From Bettongia penicillata ogilbyi (Eukaryota > Chordata > Mammalia > Diprotodontia > Potoroidae), in assembly GCA_023548195.1 (NCBI GenBank), contig JAJHZJ010000009.1, forward strand, positions 7,028,215 to 7,092,214: 64,000 bases of DNA, given 5' to 3'. Of the stretch, positions 1 to 10,769 are shown in pieces (positions within the stretch are counted from its first letter, which is position 1; the number at the start of each line of letters is the position of its first letter). Position numbers and translations under genes: made by a program. The notes under the pieces are model-generated. The model was not told the origin of the DNA and ran no database searches. It was given only the letters and a program-made list of their open reading frames with translations.

Positions 1-790
1 TACTACTGTCTTCATACTGACCTCCCTGACTTTGTAACCAGCCGGTGCTGGAAATCCATCTTGGCTAAATTTCACTCTTTTTAATACTTGTAGCTGGACT
101 CAGCACAGAGCTTAAGTTTCAAGACTTGGCTCATGCCATGTATTCCCTTGTATAATATTGCCCTACTATGTTGACATCCTTTAATTACTAGAATTCATCC
201 ATTTCATTCTAACTTTAGCTTTCAACTGTTTTCAATAACTCATACCATATTGTGTAGTTCTTGTTTAGACAAAAAAGATGACATTAACCATTCTTTGTGA
301 GAAAAAACAAGGATTTAGACAGCAGTAGTACAAATCGATGAGTGATTATAAATTGAAAACATAAGCAATCAGAGTTATGGGGATGACCGTGCGTACATTG
401 TTGAATTCAATACTCATACTCACTAGGAAGAATACAAGAGAGCTCCAAGGGAAAATCTTGCTCTTTGGGCAGATGATTTCACTTCATCTGGGCCTTAGTT
501 TTCCCGTTTATCAAAAGAAAATGTTAAAATAGGTGATCCTCCATTGGCCTCAGAAATCAGGGAGTGAACATCTTTGTCTGCAAATCCTTGCCTTGAGGGA
601 TTACCTCTTTTTTTGACTGATGACATGCCTTGCTGGTGCTTTCTGCTATCATGATTTTCCCCTCTGTCTCTGAAATAAAAATTTTTTCTTCACATATGAA
701 AAGTTGCAGAAAATTGGGATGGATTAAGGTTATGTATCCCCAGAAACTAAAAGGAACCTTTTCTAAGTTTCTATCCACTCATTAATGACT
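1..790. other. AT-rich non-coding stretch, nothing recognised
   Basis: No repeat family, RNA gene or convincing reading frame is visible. The 73-codon minus-strand frame at 557-778 has no recognisable motif and is taken as chance. Confidence 0.4.
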
Positions 791-1440
791 ACTTTGGGGG
801 TCCAAGTCTTCATTGCAAATCTTAATTGTGCTATTGTCTTGCCTCTATCTGTTTGTCCATAAGAGCACGAAATTCTTTGCCAAATGCCTTGATAAAATCT
901 AGGTAAATGACATTTACAGTATTCCTTTGATATATCAGTCTAGTAAACCCTGAAAGAAAATGAAGTTGCTCTGGAATCAACAATATCTTCCCCCACACTT
1001 CAGGGAGTTTGTCACATTGAATAGTGATTCCCCTAAACTCAAATTAAATGTTTGTTTTAGGTTGAAAGTACTCAGTTTATATGCACTCTTATTTCTCTCC
1101 ATATAACACTGTCAAAAACTGATTATAATTTTGATGCAGCTATGTTAGCATTTTGTGATCCTGATTCCTTTTCTAGGTGTTCACTAACTTTTAATTATAT
1201 GCTCCAGAATTTTACCAGGAATCAAAGTCAAGTTCATAGACCTGTAGTTTGTCAATTTCATTCTTTTTCCTTTCAGAACACTGGAAAAACATCGGCCTGC
1301 CTTCATTTCTGCCAAACCTCTCCCATTGTTATCAGTGGTCTTTCAAAGATTACTGACCGTGACTCAGGATCAAATTCACAACTTCTTTCAATAGTTTAGG
1401 ATATCGCTCCTCAGGCCCTGGCAAGTTAATCACAGTAAGC
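790..1440. mobile_element. Ancient CR1/L3-type LINE fragment
   Basis: The text resembles the CR1/L3-type LINE relics common in mammals: a segment on loss of the last residues of a region followed by the motifs around 'gttcactaac', 'ttttaccaggaatcaaagtc' and 'gtttgtcaatttc', then 'aaagattactgac' and 'ctttcaatagtttaggat'. Similarity is only to a remembered consensus and the copy is full of stops. The 85-codon frame at 1142-1399 lies inside it and is not a gene. Orientation relative to the element's coding strand was not settled. Confidence 0.45.
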
Positions 1441-2600
1441 GCTTTCTTCTAACCTAGGATTTCAACACCTATAGCCACTTTATTCCTATCCTCTAGTGGC
1501 TAAGAAAATATTAGTAAAACAGAGTTTTGACCAATGCTCTCCTCCCTAGCCTATAAAGGCCAAAGTGATAATAAGGTGTTAAAAAAGTAATTGTAAAATT
1601 GTTGCCATACCCTGTGATTCTTTCATAAATTATGAAAATCTGTTTGGTTGAGTCAGAAGGGAACACTATGATTAGAACATAGAGAGGATTCTACAAAAAG
1701 AAAAAAGAACCCCTAAGGTCCTGCAGTGTCGGAGTAGTAAATGACCTTGGTCACATGCATTTCTCACAAGAGGGTCAAATTCTCATCATGCTCTTTTTGT
1801 GCCCATACTTGCCACTGAAGGCTTGTGCATGCATTTGTAAGTGAGTATGCCCCAGAATTATGAGAAGAATTTTTTGTGGCAAATGTTTTCACTACAGCAT
1901 CCTAGTAAATGTCTTTGGCAAGAGTTAATTGGGTCTACTGGCACGAGTGTTAATGGGAAGCACACAAGTGGGGGCTCAAGACCTATATATACTTAGGAGT
2001 TTGAACCTTGAGTTATCAGCCACAGTCACCCTCTGGGAGACCAACCTTCAAGTACAAGTATAAGTTGGGGGTATATTCCATCGACAGAAAGAATATCAAA
2101 GCTACCCAGACCTGATAAATCTCTGTCATGGATTATTATCATCCCTTTCACCCTGAGCAGTGGTGATTCTTGCTCTGATTCTCCTTTTACTACAATACAA
2201 CTTAAAATTATTTTTCATTTCCTTAGATTTCTTTGCAGCCTCAGCTCATCAAGAGCTTTTGTACCCCTGAAAATACTCTTAAAGAACTATGCCACACTTT
2301 TATTCTACATTATCTGCCTTTGCTTCCATCTTTTAAACTTCTAGAGTACCTTGTGTACCTAAATCATTTTCTTTAGACAACTCCCCCTTTTCCTCATCAG
2401 AATTGTTTTTCTTTGTATTTTCAGGATTTCATTTTCAGAGCTCCTCACTCCTATTTGCTTCTCCTGTCGAATTTTAGCACCAATCTTTTCTCTGAACCTT
2501 TTGAATTTTATCTACCCACAAAATGCTTTGGAAAAATAACCAAAAACTGATTAAATTTAAAAGATCATAAGATGTTAGTGTAGGAAGGATCCTTTAAAAA
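1440..2600. other. Non-coding stretch, nothing recognised
   Basis: No frame over 60 codons and no repeat that I can name. The composition is ordinary AT-rich intergenic sequence. Confidence 0.35.
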
Positions 2601-2604
2601 ATTC

Positions 2605-2965
2605 AACTCCTTCCCCCCCTTTTATTGGTGAAGAAACCAAGGCCAGAAGAATGAAGAGTCTTGGCCAAGGTTACACAACAGTATATACCTATGTATGCGG
2701 AGATTTGAACTCAGGTCCTCTGTTTTGAAAGCAGCAGCATCTGGAGAGGTCATGTAATGATAATGATTATGTGGTGGTGGTGATGACAACGATGATGATA
2801 ATGACATTTACTTAGCGCTTTAAGATTTGTACAATGTTTTTTATGTATTATCTCATTTCATCCTCACAACAGCTTTATGAGGTTGGTGCTATTATTATCC
2901 TTGTTTTTATAAGTGAGAAAACTTAAGCTTGAAGAATTTTAATTCTTCAGCATCACATAACTGGC
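2605..2965 (-). repeat. MIR/CORE-type SINE relics, two pieces
   Basis: Reading the minus strand, 2605-2740 carries the order tRNA-derived head then 'CAAGGTTACACAAC'-type and 'gaagaaaccaaggcc' segments seen reversed here. A second piece at 2800-2965 has 'atctcatttcatcctcacaac', 'tatgaggttggtgctattatt' and 'agtgagaaaactta', the conserved end of MIR-type elements. A (GAT)-rich microsatellite-like stretch at 2755-2805 separates the pieces. Both are heavily diverged. Confidence 0.6.
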
Positions 2966-2969
2966 AATC

Positions 2970-3215
2970 AATTAATGAATATACATTTATTTAGCACCTA
3001 CTATGTGCTAGACACTGTGTTAGACACTACCCTATAGATCAAATCACCATTCTTGAGGTTCTTTAGAATACCCTTCCCTAGCCATTCCTTCCATGTGATA
3101 GAATAGGAGTTTCTTGAAGGCAGAGACTTTCTCATTTTTGCATTTGTATTTCTTATACAACACAATGCCTGGCACATGGTAAGTACCAAATAAATGGTTT
3201 TTCTTCATTCATTTT
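2970..3215 (+). mobile_element. L2-type LINE 3' end fragment
   Basis: Contains 'agcacctactatgtgc', 'cttgaaggcagagac' and 'aatgcctggcacatggtaag' followed by 'aaataaatgg' and 'attcattt', the usual order at the 3' end of L2 elements. No coding part remains. Confidence 0.55.
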
Positions 3216-3730
3216 TCTAGACATTCATTCACCCAGCCATTAGTAACCTAAATCAATTGTTCTATTTTTTCCCCCAAATAGGTTTGTGTTTAGACATAGC
3301 CTAAAACCCTGAAAGATGCTTGCCAAGTTCCCAGCGGCATATGGCTTATTCTAAGCAACTGAATCCCACATGGAAGGATTTCTAGTCAGTTAAGTACATG
3401 TGATATTGGCACAGTCCTCCTGGGATTCATTTGATGCATATACTATATTTTTCTCCCCCATCTTGTGCAAATGAAGGGCTTCTTAAAACTCTGCTGCATT
3501 TAATATACTTAAAGCCTGTGTTATGACTCAGCACAGCCTGTCTTTCATTGGCCTGATTCCCTGTCTCTTGAACCCCTAATTTTCTGCTGACCACTCCTGC
3601 TTGGCTTAATCACAGCCTATGTTTCATTCAAAATTTAATTAAAGACAAATGCAAAGGAAAGCCATGCCAAAATGGTATATACATTTCTTTCTTACTGGCT
3701 CTTTGCCTGGTTTGGGAAATGCAATGGGCC
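3215..3730. other. Non-coding stretch, nothing recognised
   Basis: No named repeat or reading frame seen between the L2 tail and the next SINE relic. Confidence 0.35.
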
Positions 3731-3734
3731 ACAG

Positions 3735-3915
3735 AATCTGAAGGCTGGGAGGGACCTCCTTAGAGGTCATCTGGTCTAAACTGCTCATATTACATGTAAG
3801 GAAATGGAGGTCCAGGGAGTTGACATGAGTTGCCCAAGCCCCATAGCTAGTTAGTGGCAGATCCAGGGCTAGAGTCCAGATCTACTGACTCCTACACTAA
3901 TACTTTCTGCTGCTA
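3735..3915 (-). repeat. MIR-type SINE relic
   Basis: Shows 'gggagggacctccttagagg', 'ggaaatggaggtccagggag', 'gcccaagccccatagctag' and 'ttagtggcagatccagggc', the reversed order of an old CORE-type SINE or a related mammal-wide repeat. Diverged, no target-site duplication identified. Confidence 0.5.
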
Positions 3916-4159
3916 TACAAAGGTACATCATCTGAGATAGAGAAAATCAAACACTTTTCCAGATGACAACAGACACCAAATTAGCAGCCCCAAATGGTCA
4001 AGATGCAGTCTTTAAGGTATGGAGAAGATGGTCTTTTAGTTTCAATAAGTCATTCAACTGGAAAATGTACATCAGATTTATCCTCATTTGCTTAAGGTAT
4101 CCTTCCCTAGCCCAGCAATCCTTCTTCCATTTTTACTCTCCCCACACAGTTTCATTTGG

Positions 4160-5000
4160 AGCACTGTAAAAGGCTCCTAACTGGTCTCCCTGCCTCCAGT
4201 CTTTACCTTCACCATCTAACCTTCCCCGCTCAGCTGCCAAAGTGATATTCCTAAAGTATATTTCTGATCATATCTTTTACCCCCTGCTCAAGCAGCTTCA
4301 ATGGGTTCCTGAGATCACAGAACTTAACTCCACAAATGCTAGAATAGCCAAAATAAACGTCATCAAATAATCCTCCCAAAGAGTACAATATTCATATTTT
4401 AACATTTTTTTTGGACAAGAAACCAGGGAAAATTAGCAATATTTTTGGAAGCATTGATTATGGTATTATTTAGAGCAGAGTTAAGGGTTTGGAAAAAATC
4501 ACTTTTTTGAGAGAAAAATTGGGATAAATAAGACAAGATTGGAAGCATTCTAGAGAATTATATGAACCAAACATAATTGTTTCCAGAAAGAGAAGGGAGT
4601 GTAGGAGAAATAGGAGAAGGAAGGGGAGGAAAAGAAGGAGAAAAAGCAATCCCTACAGCAGTAGCTCCACAGTGACTTCCTCTGCAGCCTCTATCCTCTG
4701 TTAGGTTTTTAAAGGTCTTCCCATCTGGATCTAACTTATCTTCCCATACTCATTTCCTATTACTTTCTTTCACACACTCAACATTCTAGCCAAGCAGCCT
4801 ACATGCAGTATCCCTCACCATCCCACCTCCACTTACTTTGTATATGTCTTGTATTTATTTCACCGTGTACAATTTCTCCCCTTTTCCCTTCTGTTAGAAT
4901 TTAAACTCACCAAGGGTAAAAACAGTTTTCTTTCATTATATTTTTATATCCCCATATAGTGACCAGGAATTTAATAAATCTGTGTTGGATTGAACTAAAC
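4160..5000 (+). mobile_element. L2 LINE 3' region, fragmentary
   Basis: Starts with 'cctaactggtctccctgcc' and 'gctgccaaagtgatattcc', typical of the L2 region just after ORF2, and ends with 'gtgaccaggaatttaataaa' near 4980. A non-matching section and a GA-rich purine tract at about 4595-4650 interrupt it. No reading frame survives. Confidence 0.6.
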
Positions 5001-5240
5001 TGTTGAACTGCAATGAAAACAAGTGAGAATAATTCTTTTTTTTAGGCTCGTTGACAAGAGGAGTAAATGACAATTAGTACTTTCCCTTTCCCCAAAATAA
5101 GGATTTTGAACTGAGCAGGACCCTTCGATGACCATCCTCAGGACAATACACATTTTCAGGCCATTTGTCTCAAGCCCTATAGATTAGTGTGATAAAAGAA
5201 GTGGAAAAAGTGTGTGCTAAGAAGCCAGGAGACTTTGGGT
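5000..5240. other. Short non-coding interval
   Basis: Nothing recognised. It lies between an L2 tail and the next MIR-type SINE. Confidence 0.3.
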
Positions 5241-5700
5241 CTAGAGGCAGTTAAATGATGAATACAGTGGACAGAGCACTAGGCATGAAGTTCCAAGACC
5301 TGAGTTCCAATCTCGCCTCAGATAGTTACTAGCTGTGTGACTCTGGGCAAGTCACTTGACTTTTCTGTGGCTCTATTTCCTCATCTATGAAATGGGGATG
5401 ATAATACCACCTACCTACCAGGGATTTTGTGAGAATCAAATGAGATAATATTTGTGAAGTCCTTAGCACAATGCTTTGTGTATAGCCAGTACTGAATAAA
5501 TGCTTGCTCCCCTCTCCTATACCCCTAGTCTTGGCTGCTATTTTGGGTCTGTGGAGTCAGAAGAATTATATCTGTATCCTGGTTCTGCACTTGTATCAGT
5601 TTGGGTAAGTCATTTTTCTTCTTTTCCTCATCTGTAAAATGAGTGTATTGGACTTGATAAACTTAAAGATTTCTTCTAGCTGTAGATCTCATATGTCACT
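5240..5700 (+). repeat. Two MIR/CORE-type SINE copies in a row
   Basis: The first copy (5240-5515) has a near-complete layout: 'gtggacagagcactaggc' head, 'agctgtgtgactctgggcaa' core, 'cctcatctatgaaatgggga' and a tail ending 'tactgaataaatgcttg'. The second (about 5530-5695) repeats the core with 'cctcatctgtaaaatgag' and 'gatttcttctagctgtagatc'. Both are old non-autonomous retroposons moved by L2-type LINEs. Confidence 0.65.
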
Positions 5701-6190
5701 TCATCTTTCTTTAAGTTAGTTTTATTATCTGTCAGATGGGTATAAACATAGAATTTCAGAGTCAGACAGAAATTTGGTTATTATCTTGTCCAGTCTCTTC
5801 CTCTATCCCTAAGAATCTCGTCTGTAAGATAGCTAACAGATGGTCATCGAGAGTCCACTCGAAGGCCTCCCATTGGTAGGAGACCCAACTTCATTTCTGC
5901 ACAGTTTTAATTGTCAATGAACTTGCCTTTTATTGAACCAAAATCCACAATCTACCTTCTTAAAATTCCCAGACATTGCTGTAAATTCCACCTGCTGGAA
6001 CTTAGTTGAATCAAACTAGTCCCTCTTCTATACAACAAATATTTGAACATTTAGCATGGCCTATAAAAATACAAAGTATTTTTCAGGGCATTCTTTTGCT
6101 CCTTGTTGGAATATTTACTAAGAGTACAAACTATGGGCAGACAAATGATTAGTCACAACATTCACTTAGATCCAACATTCACTTTATATT
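5700..6190. other. Possible old interspersed repeat, unnamed
   Basis: Phrases such as 'aacatagaatttcagagtc' and 'ttccacctgctggaac' recall an old mammal-wide repeat that I cannot name with confidence. No frame and no terminal structure are visible. Confidence 0.3.
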
Positions 6191-6194
6191 AGGA

Positions 6195-6300
6195 GTTGAT
6201 AGAATTTGGAACTCAGACTTTAAAAAAATTTTCAAATGGTTTTAACATGTAATTAGGGGAAAAATAAAACATATTTAAAAAATTAAATAAAAAAGTGTTA
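6195..6300 (+). mobile_element. L1 3'-terminal fragment
   Basis: 'gaatttggaactcagacttt', 'tttaacatgtaattagggg' and an A-rich end at about 6260-6295 match the end of the L1 tail at 14090-14165 in this window. It is a severely 5'-truncated L1 copy of about 100 bases. Confidence 0.6.
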
Positions 6301-6470
6301 GGAGTTTGAAGATAATGAGCATTGGATTTGGAGTAAGAGGAGCTGAATTCAAGTATTTGACTTTGTGACTTAGTACTTATGTGACCTTAGAATCTTAACT
6401 TCTCTAGGCCTCAGCTGCTTTACCTGCAAAATATGAGAGTTGGGTAGTAGATGACTTTAAGATCCTTTCT
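6300..6470 (+). repeat. MIR/CORE-type SINE relic
   Basis: 'gcattggatttggagtaag', 'cttatgtgaccttagaatc' and 'ctaggcctcagctgctttac' follow the SINE core order. It lacks a clear tail. Confidence 0.5.
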
Positions 6471-7185
6471 TATTGAAGAAACATTACATGACATATACTG
6501 AAAATATAACACTTGAATATCCATGGAGTCCTGATACCCAGTCTGTAAGTTCAAGGAATGTCCGTAATACCCAAGTTCCTAACTACCTCCCCCCAAAAGG
6601 AAGAGATGGTCTCCAATTTTGGGTCAAGATTGGGGGATTTATTGAAGAGTGTGGTGATCAGAGGTATCCTACCTGTGGAGTGCATGGACCATGCCAGACT
6701 TGCTCAAGTTCTCAGGGGGACTGTGCAGGACGTCTTGCTGTTGACAGGAACAGGCCCCTAGATCTACAGAACTGGTGCAATATAGAGATTTAGCAATAGA
6801 AGAGCATATGAACAGGGAGGACATGTTGGGAAAATGATCATGCATTGTTCTGAGGTGTCTTTCCAGGTGTGGACCTTTGAAGTCAAATGAGATGCTATCT
6901 TGACTGTCCAGGCCATTTCAGAAAAATCATGGAAGGCCTAGTGGGCAGAGATACTCTTCTTAGAGGGAAAAGAAAAAGGGACTTAGAACTAGAAGCAAGG
7001 ATAGTGTGAAGGAATAAGAGCACCAGAACTGTACTAACTTTTATTAAAAATTTAGACTAATTGGTCACCTGAGACTAATACATACTACTGGTCACATAAG
7101 AGGAGAACCAGGTGTGGGTCCATTAGAAGCTGAATTCCATTGAATTAATCAGGGATGGTGGTGGGCACCTCTGACTTTGAAGAAC
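6470..7185. other. Low-repeat stretch, nothing named
   Basis: Two overlapping plus-strand frames (6473-6793, 106 codons, and 6558-6761) show no family motif, no favourable start context and overlap each other in different phases. I do not call them genes. Confidence 0.35.
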
Positions 7186-7189
7186 CTAT

Positions 7190-7363
7190 CATGGGTAGGG
7201 AAACTGTGGCCTCCAAGGTCCTTGGAATTTGACTGAATCCAAGTTTTACAGATCAAATCCTTAAGGGGATTTGTTCTGTGAAGTTTGGATTCAGTCAAAG
7301 TGCTACACTTGAGGATCTAGAGGGCCTCCATGTGGCTTCCAGGTCATAGGCTCCCCATGTCTG
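7190..7363. mobile_element. Palindromic hAT-like MITE, copy 1
   Basis: The left half (gggaaactgtggcctccaag... ending near 'actgaatccaag') is mirrored by the right half ('tttggattcagtcaaag' ... 'ggcctccatgtggcttcc'), so the unit folds back on itself. It shares sequence with the copy at 10433-10636 and with the partial copy at 30905-31015. It carries no gene and would depend on a hAT transposase supplied elsewhere. The flanking duplication is too decayed to define. Confidence 0.6.
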
Positions 7364-7454
7364 AGTCCTAAGTCATGTCCCTTGCACTGTCCTTGGGTCC
7401 TTTCTGTCTGAATTCATAGGACCTTGTGTAATAGTAGCTATGAGGACTGAATAT

Positions 7455-7680
7455 TTAGAGCAGGATTTCCCAACTTGGGGTACTTTTATCCCAAGGAGGC
7501 ATGAGAAGTTTGGCAATGGGGTACAGGGAATATTTAATGTTACTACATTTTCTTATTGAAATATTCCAAAAGTAGTATTTAGTGAAAAAATGTGTGGCTT
7601 GAATAAATATTTAACAACATTATGATACTAAAAACGTTATGAAGTGAATAAGGTTTCTTCATGAAAAATTAATCTATTTT
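7455..7680. mobile_element. Possible second hAT-like MITE, decayed
   Basis: 'gcaggatttcccaacttggg' followed by 'gtacttttatcccaaggagg' resembles the terminal region of hAT-derived repeats in which a wrong-looking 'CCCAACCTGGGGTAC' hairpin occurs. The other end was not found. Confidence 0.3.
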
Positions 7681-7694
7681 ATTATATTTCATTT

Positions 7695-7795
7695 CTTATA
7701 TATATGTATATATGCATACACACATATATACTCATAGCTGTATATATAATATATATAACTGTATATATAAAAATGTGTGTGTAGATACATATCTG
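7695..7795. repeat. AT-rich (TATA/CATA)n low-complexity tract
   Basis: Alternating TA with TG and CA steps, including a twice-repeated 'ctgtatatataa' unit. It is a decayed dinucleotide microsatellite. Confidence 0.75.
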
Positions 7796-8035
7796 CAGAA
7801 TTTATTTTCTTTTATGTTTAATGGAGAGTAAAGGAAGATTTTACTGAAAGACAAAGGGTACAGGCATTGTAAAGGGTTGGAAATACTTAACGTAAAGTAT
7901 CCTAATCTGCTGGATAGTGAGACTCAAGTGACAATTATATTCCAGTTGTTCTATGAGAGACATCTGTCAGTGCACCTCTTCAGTCTAGGATGGTGTTAGG
8001 TCTCTGTGTTGTGGGTGAGAGGGGCTACTCACATT

Positions 8036-8191
8036 CGAGCTACATCAGTATGCTGAAGGAATTTATAAGGTCATCAATCAAGAAGGTGGATACTATGTCT
8101 CTGGTACGTTCAAATTCAATGAACATCTCTGGTTTATTAACATTGAGACCAAGTATATTCTGTTCAAAGTAGTAGCAGGATACTGCAGGCA
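8036..8191 (+). pseudogene. Coding-like fragment, 51 codons, unrecognised
   Basis: From GAG at 8036 a frame of 51 codons reads ELHQYAEGIYKVINQEGG, then YYVSGTFKFNEHLWF, and ends at TAA. Amino-acid composition is balanced and not repeat-like, which is unusual beside the surrounding noise. There is no start codon, and the upstream frame is closed by TGA about 20 bases earlier. I cannot assign a family. It may belong with similar fragments at 9631-11390 as pieces of one decayed retrocopy, or it may be chance. Confidence 0.3.
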
Positions 8192-8199
8192 GTAAATTG

Positions 8200-9420
8200 G
8201 GCCCAAAGGCTTAGACATGCTGACAATCTATGTTTCCTATGAAGAAACTGACTTCTTTCCTGCTGCCATTGCAGCTCCAGGTTCCAAACTGAGCTTCCCA
8301 AGAGCATATCTGGGAGAACTTTGTCTGCTCAGTTCCGAAATTCCTAAGATGCTTCTTTAATTCAGCCAATTTATACTCTGCCACTGAGACTGCTCCACCC
8401 TTTCCATCCCATTGTCTAGCTCTTGCTCTAAGACTTTAATCAAAGAAACACTACCATTGACTCTGAAAAGAGTATGTCAATTGGCCTACAATTGACATAC
8501 ATCCCTTATGGGATTGGTCTCCCACCATTATAATGAAAGCTCTTTGAAGGCAAGAACTGTCTTTCCAAAATTTAGTATGCTACTTACCATAGTGATGAAC
8601 AGAATCTTCCTTTCCTTCCCTTCCTTTCCGTATTCGCTTTCCTTTCCTAAAAAATAGAAGCCAAGGGTGACAACCTCCAAGGACCACTAACTCTTCCAGT
8701 TTGATTCAGTGTACTGACCCTGAGAAGACTGTAGAACTCAGCTGACCATCTCCAAAGCATTTTCAAGGTCTAAGAGTTTTTATAGAATTTAGTGGTTAAT
8801 ATAAAAATTTTTGTGAAGAATTGTGCTATTATCATTAAGTATCTTAATGGTTTCACTTACAGGTAGGTGATTAAGAAGAACCAAAAACAAGAGATGAAGA
8901 AAGCCCATCTGGACTGATCTAATATACAACATTTTGGAGACGATTGAGATAAGAAACATAAACAAGATTTTAAAGATTCTTTTCCATTGCTTCATATGTG
9001 CATTAATGTTGACAAGGTTATTATATAGCATACTGATATTAGCTTAGAAAGACTAGGAAAAATTTTGTATCAAGAGAGATGATCATCAGGAAGTAAAATA
9101 CTAGTATTTGGTGTGAGAACTTAGTGCCAGTGCAGCTTTTTCTTTCATACAAAAATTATCATTCTTATCTTTGAAATAGATGGTCTTTGAGAAGTTTTGA
9201 GACTGTGTATTGAGTTGCCTTTCATTCTTTTAGTGTTAAGTACCATGTTTCTTGACAGACATGGGTAGTGAAACCATCTATCTGCATGATATCTCAAGGA
9301 AGACAGATACTGATGCCAATGCCCTGTCCTTTAGGTCTTGAGAATCCAAAGATATTGTGATATTCGTGGAAGGGGTGAAGATTATTTGTGATTTTCCGGA
9401 ATTTGGACCTCTGTACATGA
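8200..9420. other. Low-repeat stretch, possible L2 scrap
   Basis: Mostly unassigned. About 8525-8590 ('aaagctctttgaaggcaaga', 'actgtcttt') resembles part of an L2 3' end. The 80-codon minus frame at 8789-9031 is hydrophobic and leucine/isoleucine-rich, as expected from AT-rich DNA, and is not called. Confidence 0.35.
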
Positions 9421-9429
9421 AGGTACAGG

Positions 9430-9575
9430 TTCCTCATTAGATTGAAATTCCCCAGTAGAGTGTGAACTCCTTGAGGAAAGAATCTGTTTTTTAATCTCTC
9501 TTCATATCTGTAGTGCTTAGCACAATGCCTAGTACATAGTAGGCACTTAATAAATAATGACTGATTGATGACAGT
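9430..9575 (+). mobile_element. L2 LINE 3' end
   Basis: 'tgtgaactccttgaggaaag', 'gcttagcacaatgcctag' and 'gtaggcacttaataaat' with a short 'gactgattgatgac' end is a well-kept L2 terminus without coding sequence. Confidence 0.75.
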
Positions 9576-9630
9576 TCAGCAGACAGTCTGGAACTTCCAC
9601 CAGAGAATATGCCATCAGTGAATATGAATC

Positions 9631-9813
9631 TTGTTGCATGGAACCACTCCTTTTTGTCTTGGTTATTCTCGTGGCAAGAACAACTGGATGATGAGTGGTC
9701 ATGACAATGAACACAATACTTGGAGATTCAAGCTTCATTCCTCAGAAGGCATCTTACTGGTGAGGGATGGTCAATTTTGGAGTTATGAGGTAGAATGCAG
9801 TACTGGCCTTTAA
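9631..9813 (+). pseudogene. Coding-like fragment, 60 codons, unrecognised
   Basis: The frame includes GKNNWMMSGHDNEHNTWRF and EGILLVRDGQFWSYEV, a low-bias, tryptophan-containing composition that looks like former protein. It has no known motif that I can name. It starts directly after an L2 tail and is followed by further in-frame stretches in shifted phases, so if real it is a broken gene copy rather than a functional one. Chance cannot be excluded at this length. Confidence 0.35.
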
Positions 9814-9959
9814 TCCAAACATGGTAGCAGAAAGTGGTTGGTACTTCTAAGGCATTTTGCTTTATCATCATGAAAATCACAAGACAATATTGGAAACTTG
9901 GGTCAAGAGAAAGCTCTAGAGTTTATATAAAACAGGTTCTCTTTACCCAGGCTGGCAGG

Positions 9960-10265
9960 AGATACTTATAAGAAGTATGAGATGTGCTCAGCAGGCTCAA
10001 AGAAAAGTGCTATCAACTTACTGCATATGCACACCATCAAGTCACTGGAGTTTGTGAACAATGGCTTTTTTATGTCTGGAAGGCATTAGGTAAACATAGT
10101 ACATCTTCGTGGTGATATATTTTTTTCACCCAATATGCAAAGGCATTAAAAAGTTTTATAGTTGCTAAGGGGATGTGGGACTGCATGGCTTTCCTACTAG
10201 GATGCACTCTAACCAAAATAGATGCTTTGAAAACAAACTACTTACAAATGTGTTGGCATTGATAG
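9960..10265 (+). pseudogene. Coding-like fragments in two phases, unrecognised
   Basis: One stretch near 9961-10089 reads TYKKYEMCSAGSKKSAINL and HTIKSLEFVNNGFF before TAG. A second near 10138-10263 reads KALKSFIVAKGMWDCMAFLL and ALKTNYLQMCWH before TGA. The phase change between them is what frameshift decay would produce. No domain recognised. Confidence 0.3.
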
Positions 10266-10432
10266 GAATCAAGAATTCTAAGACCTTATTTTGCCACCTT
10301 GCAGAAACCCACAGCCTAAACATGGTGATTGCAGTAAATAAATCAGGTTAGCAGAACTCTTTGGTGAGTTAACCTTTGGTATTTCAAGTGCATATGATCA
10401 ATGCTGTCAAGAATAATGACATGGGTTTACAC

Positions 10433-10636
10433 CAGAAGTGGGGAACCTGTGGTCTGAAGGCCACATGTGGCCTTCTAGGTCCTTGAGTTTGGCCTTTTAA
10501 CTGAGTTGAGGTTTTCCAGAATAAATCCTTTTATTAAGGGGCTTTGATCTGTGAAGTTTAGATTCAGTCAAAAGGGCTGCATTTGAAGACCTAGAGGGCC
10601 ACATTGGGCCTTGAGATCACAGGTTTCCCACCCCTG
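10433..10636. mobile_element. Palindromic hAT-like MITE, copy 2, with 8-bp duplication
   Basis: A 204-bp element begins 'cagaagtggggaacctgtgg' and ends 'cacaggtttcccacccctg', the two ends being reverse complements with few mismatches. The interior is also largely palindromic ('aggtccttgag' with 'gaagacct', 'gtgaagtttagattcagtc'). It is flanked by gtttacac (10425-10432) and gtttacat (10637-10644), a 7/8 match and the 8-bp length expected for hAT transposition. No coding capacity. It interrupts the coding-like stretch described on both sides. Confidence 0.8.
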
Positions 10637-10644
10637 GTTTACAT

Positions 10645-10768
10645 TACATCCATTGATATACCATATCAACCCTGGGTAGGAGGTCACATTAACCAATTGA
10701 TTTATAGAGTTTCAGAAGATGGCAAAGATGTAGACATTCACAACCAGTGTGTTTCTTGGATGAGCTGA
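10645..10768 (+). pseudogene. Coding-like fragment, about 39 codons, unrecognised
   Basis: Directly after the MITE a frame reads IDIPYQPWVGGHINQLIYRV and SEDGKDVDIHNQC, ending in TGA. The composition is protein-like but no family is recognised. Its position fits a decayed coding region split by the MITE. Confidence 0.3.
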
Positions 10769-10769
10769 A

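Noticed and set aside
6473..6793. 106-codon frame with several cysteines
   Set aside because: No family motif, a second phase is open over the same bases, and there is no supporting neighbour. I left it as unassigned.
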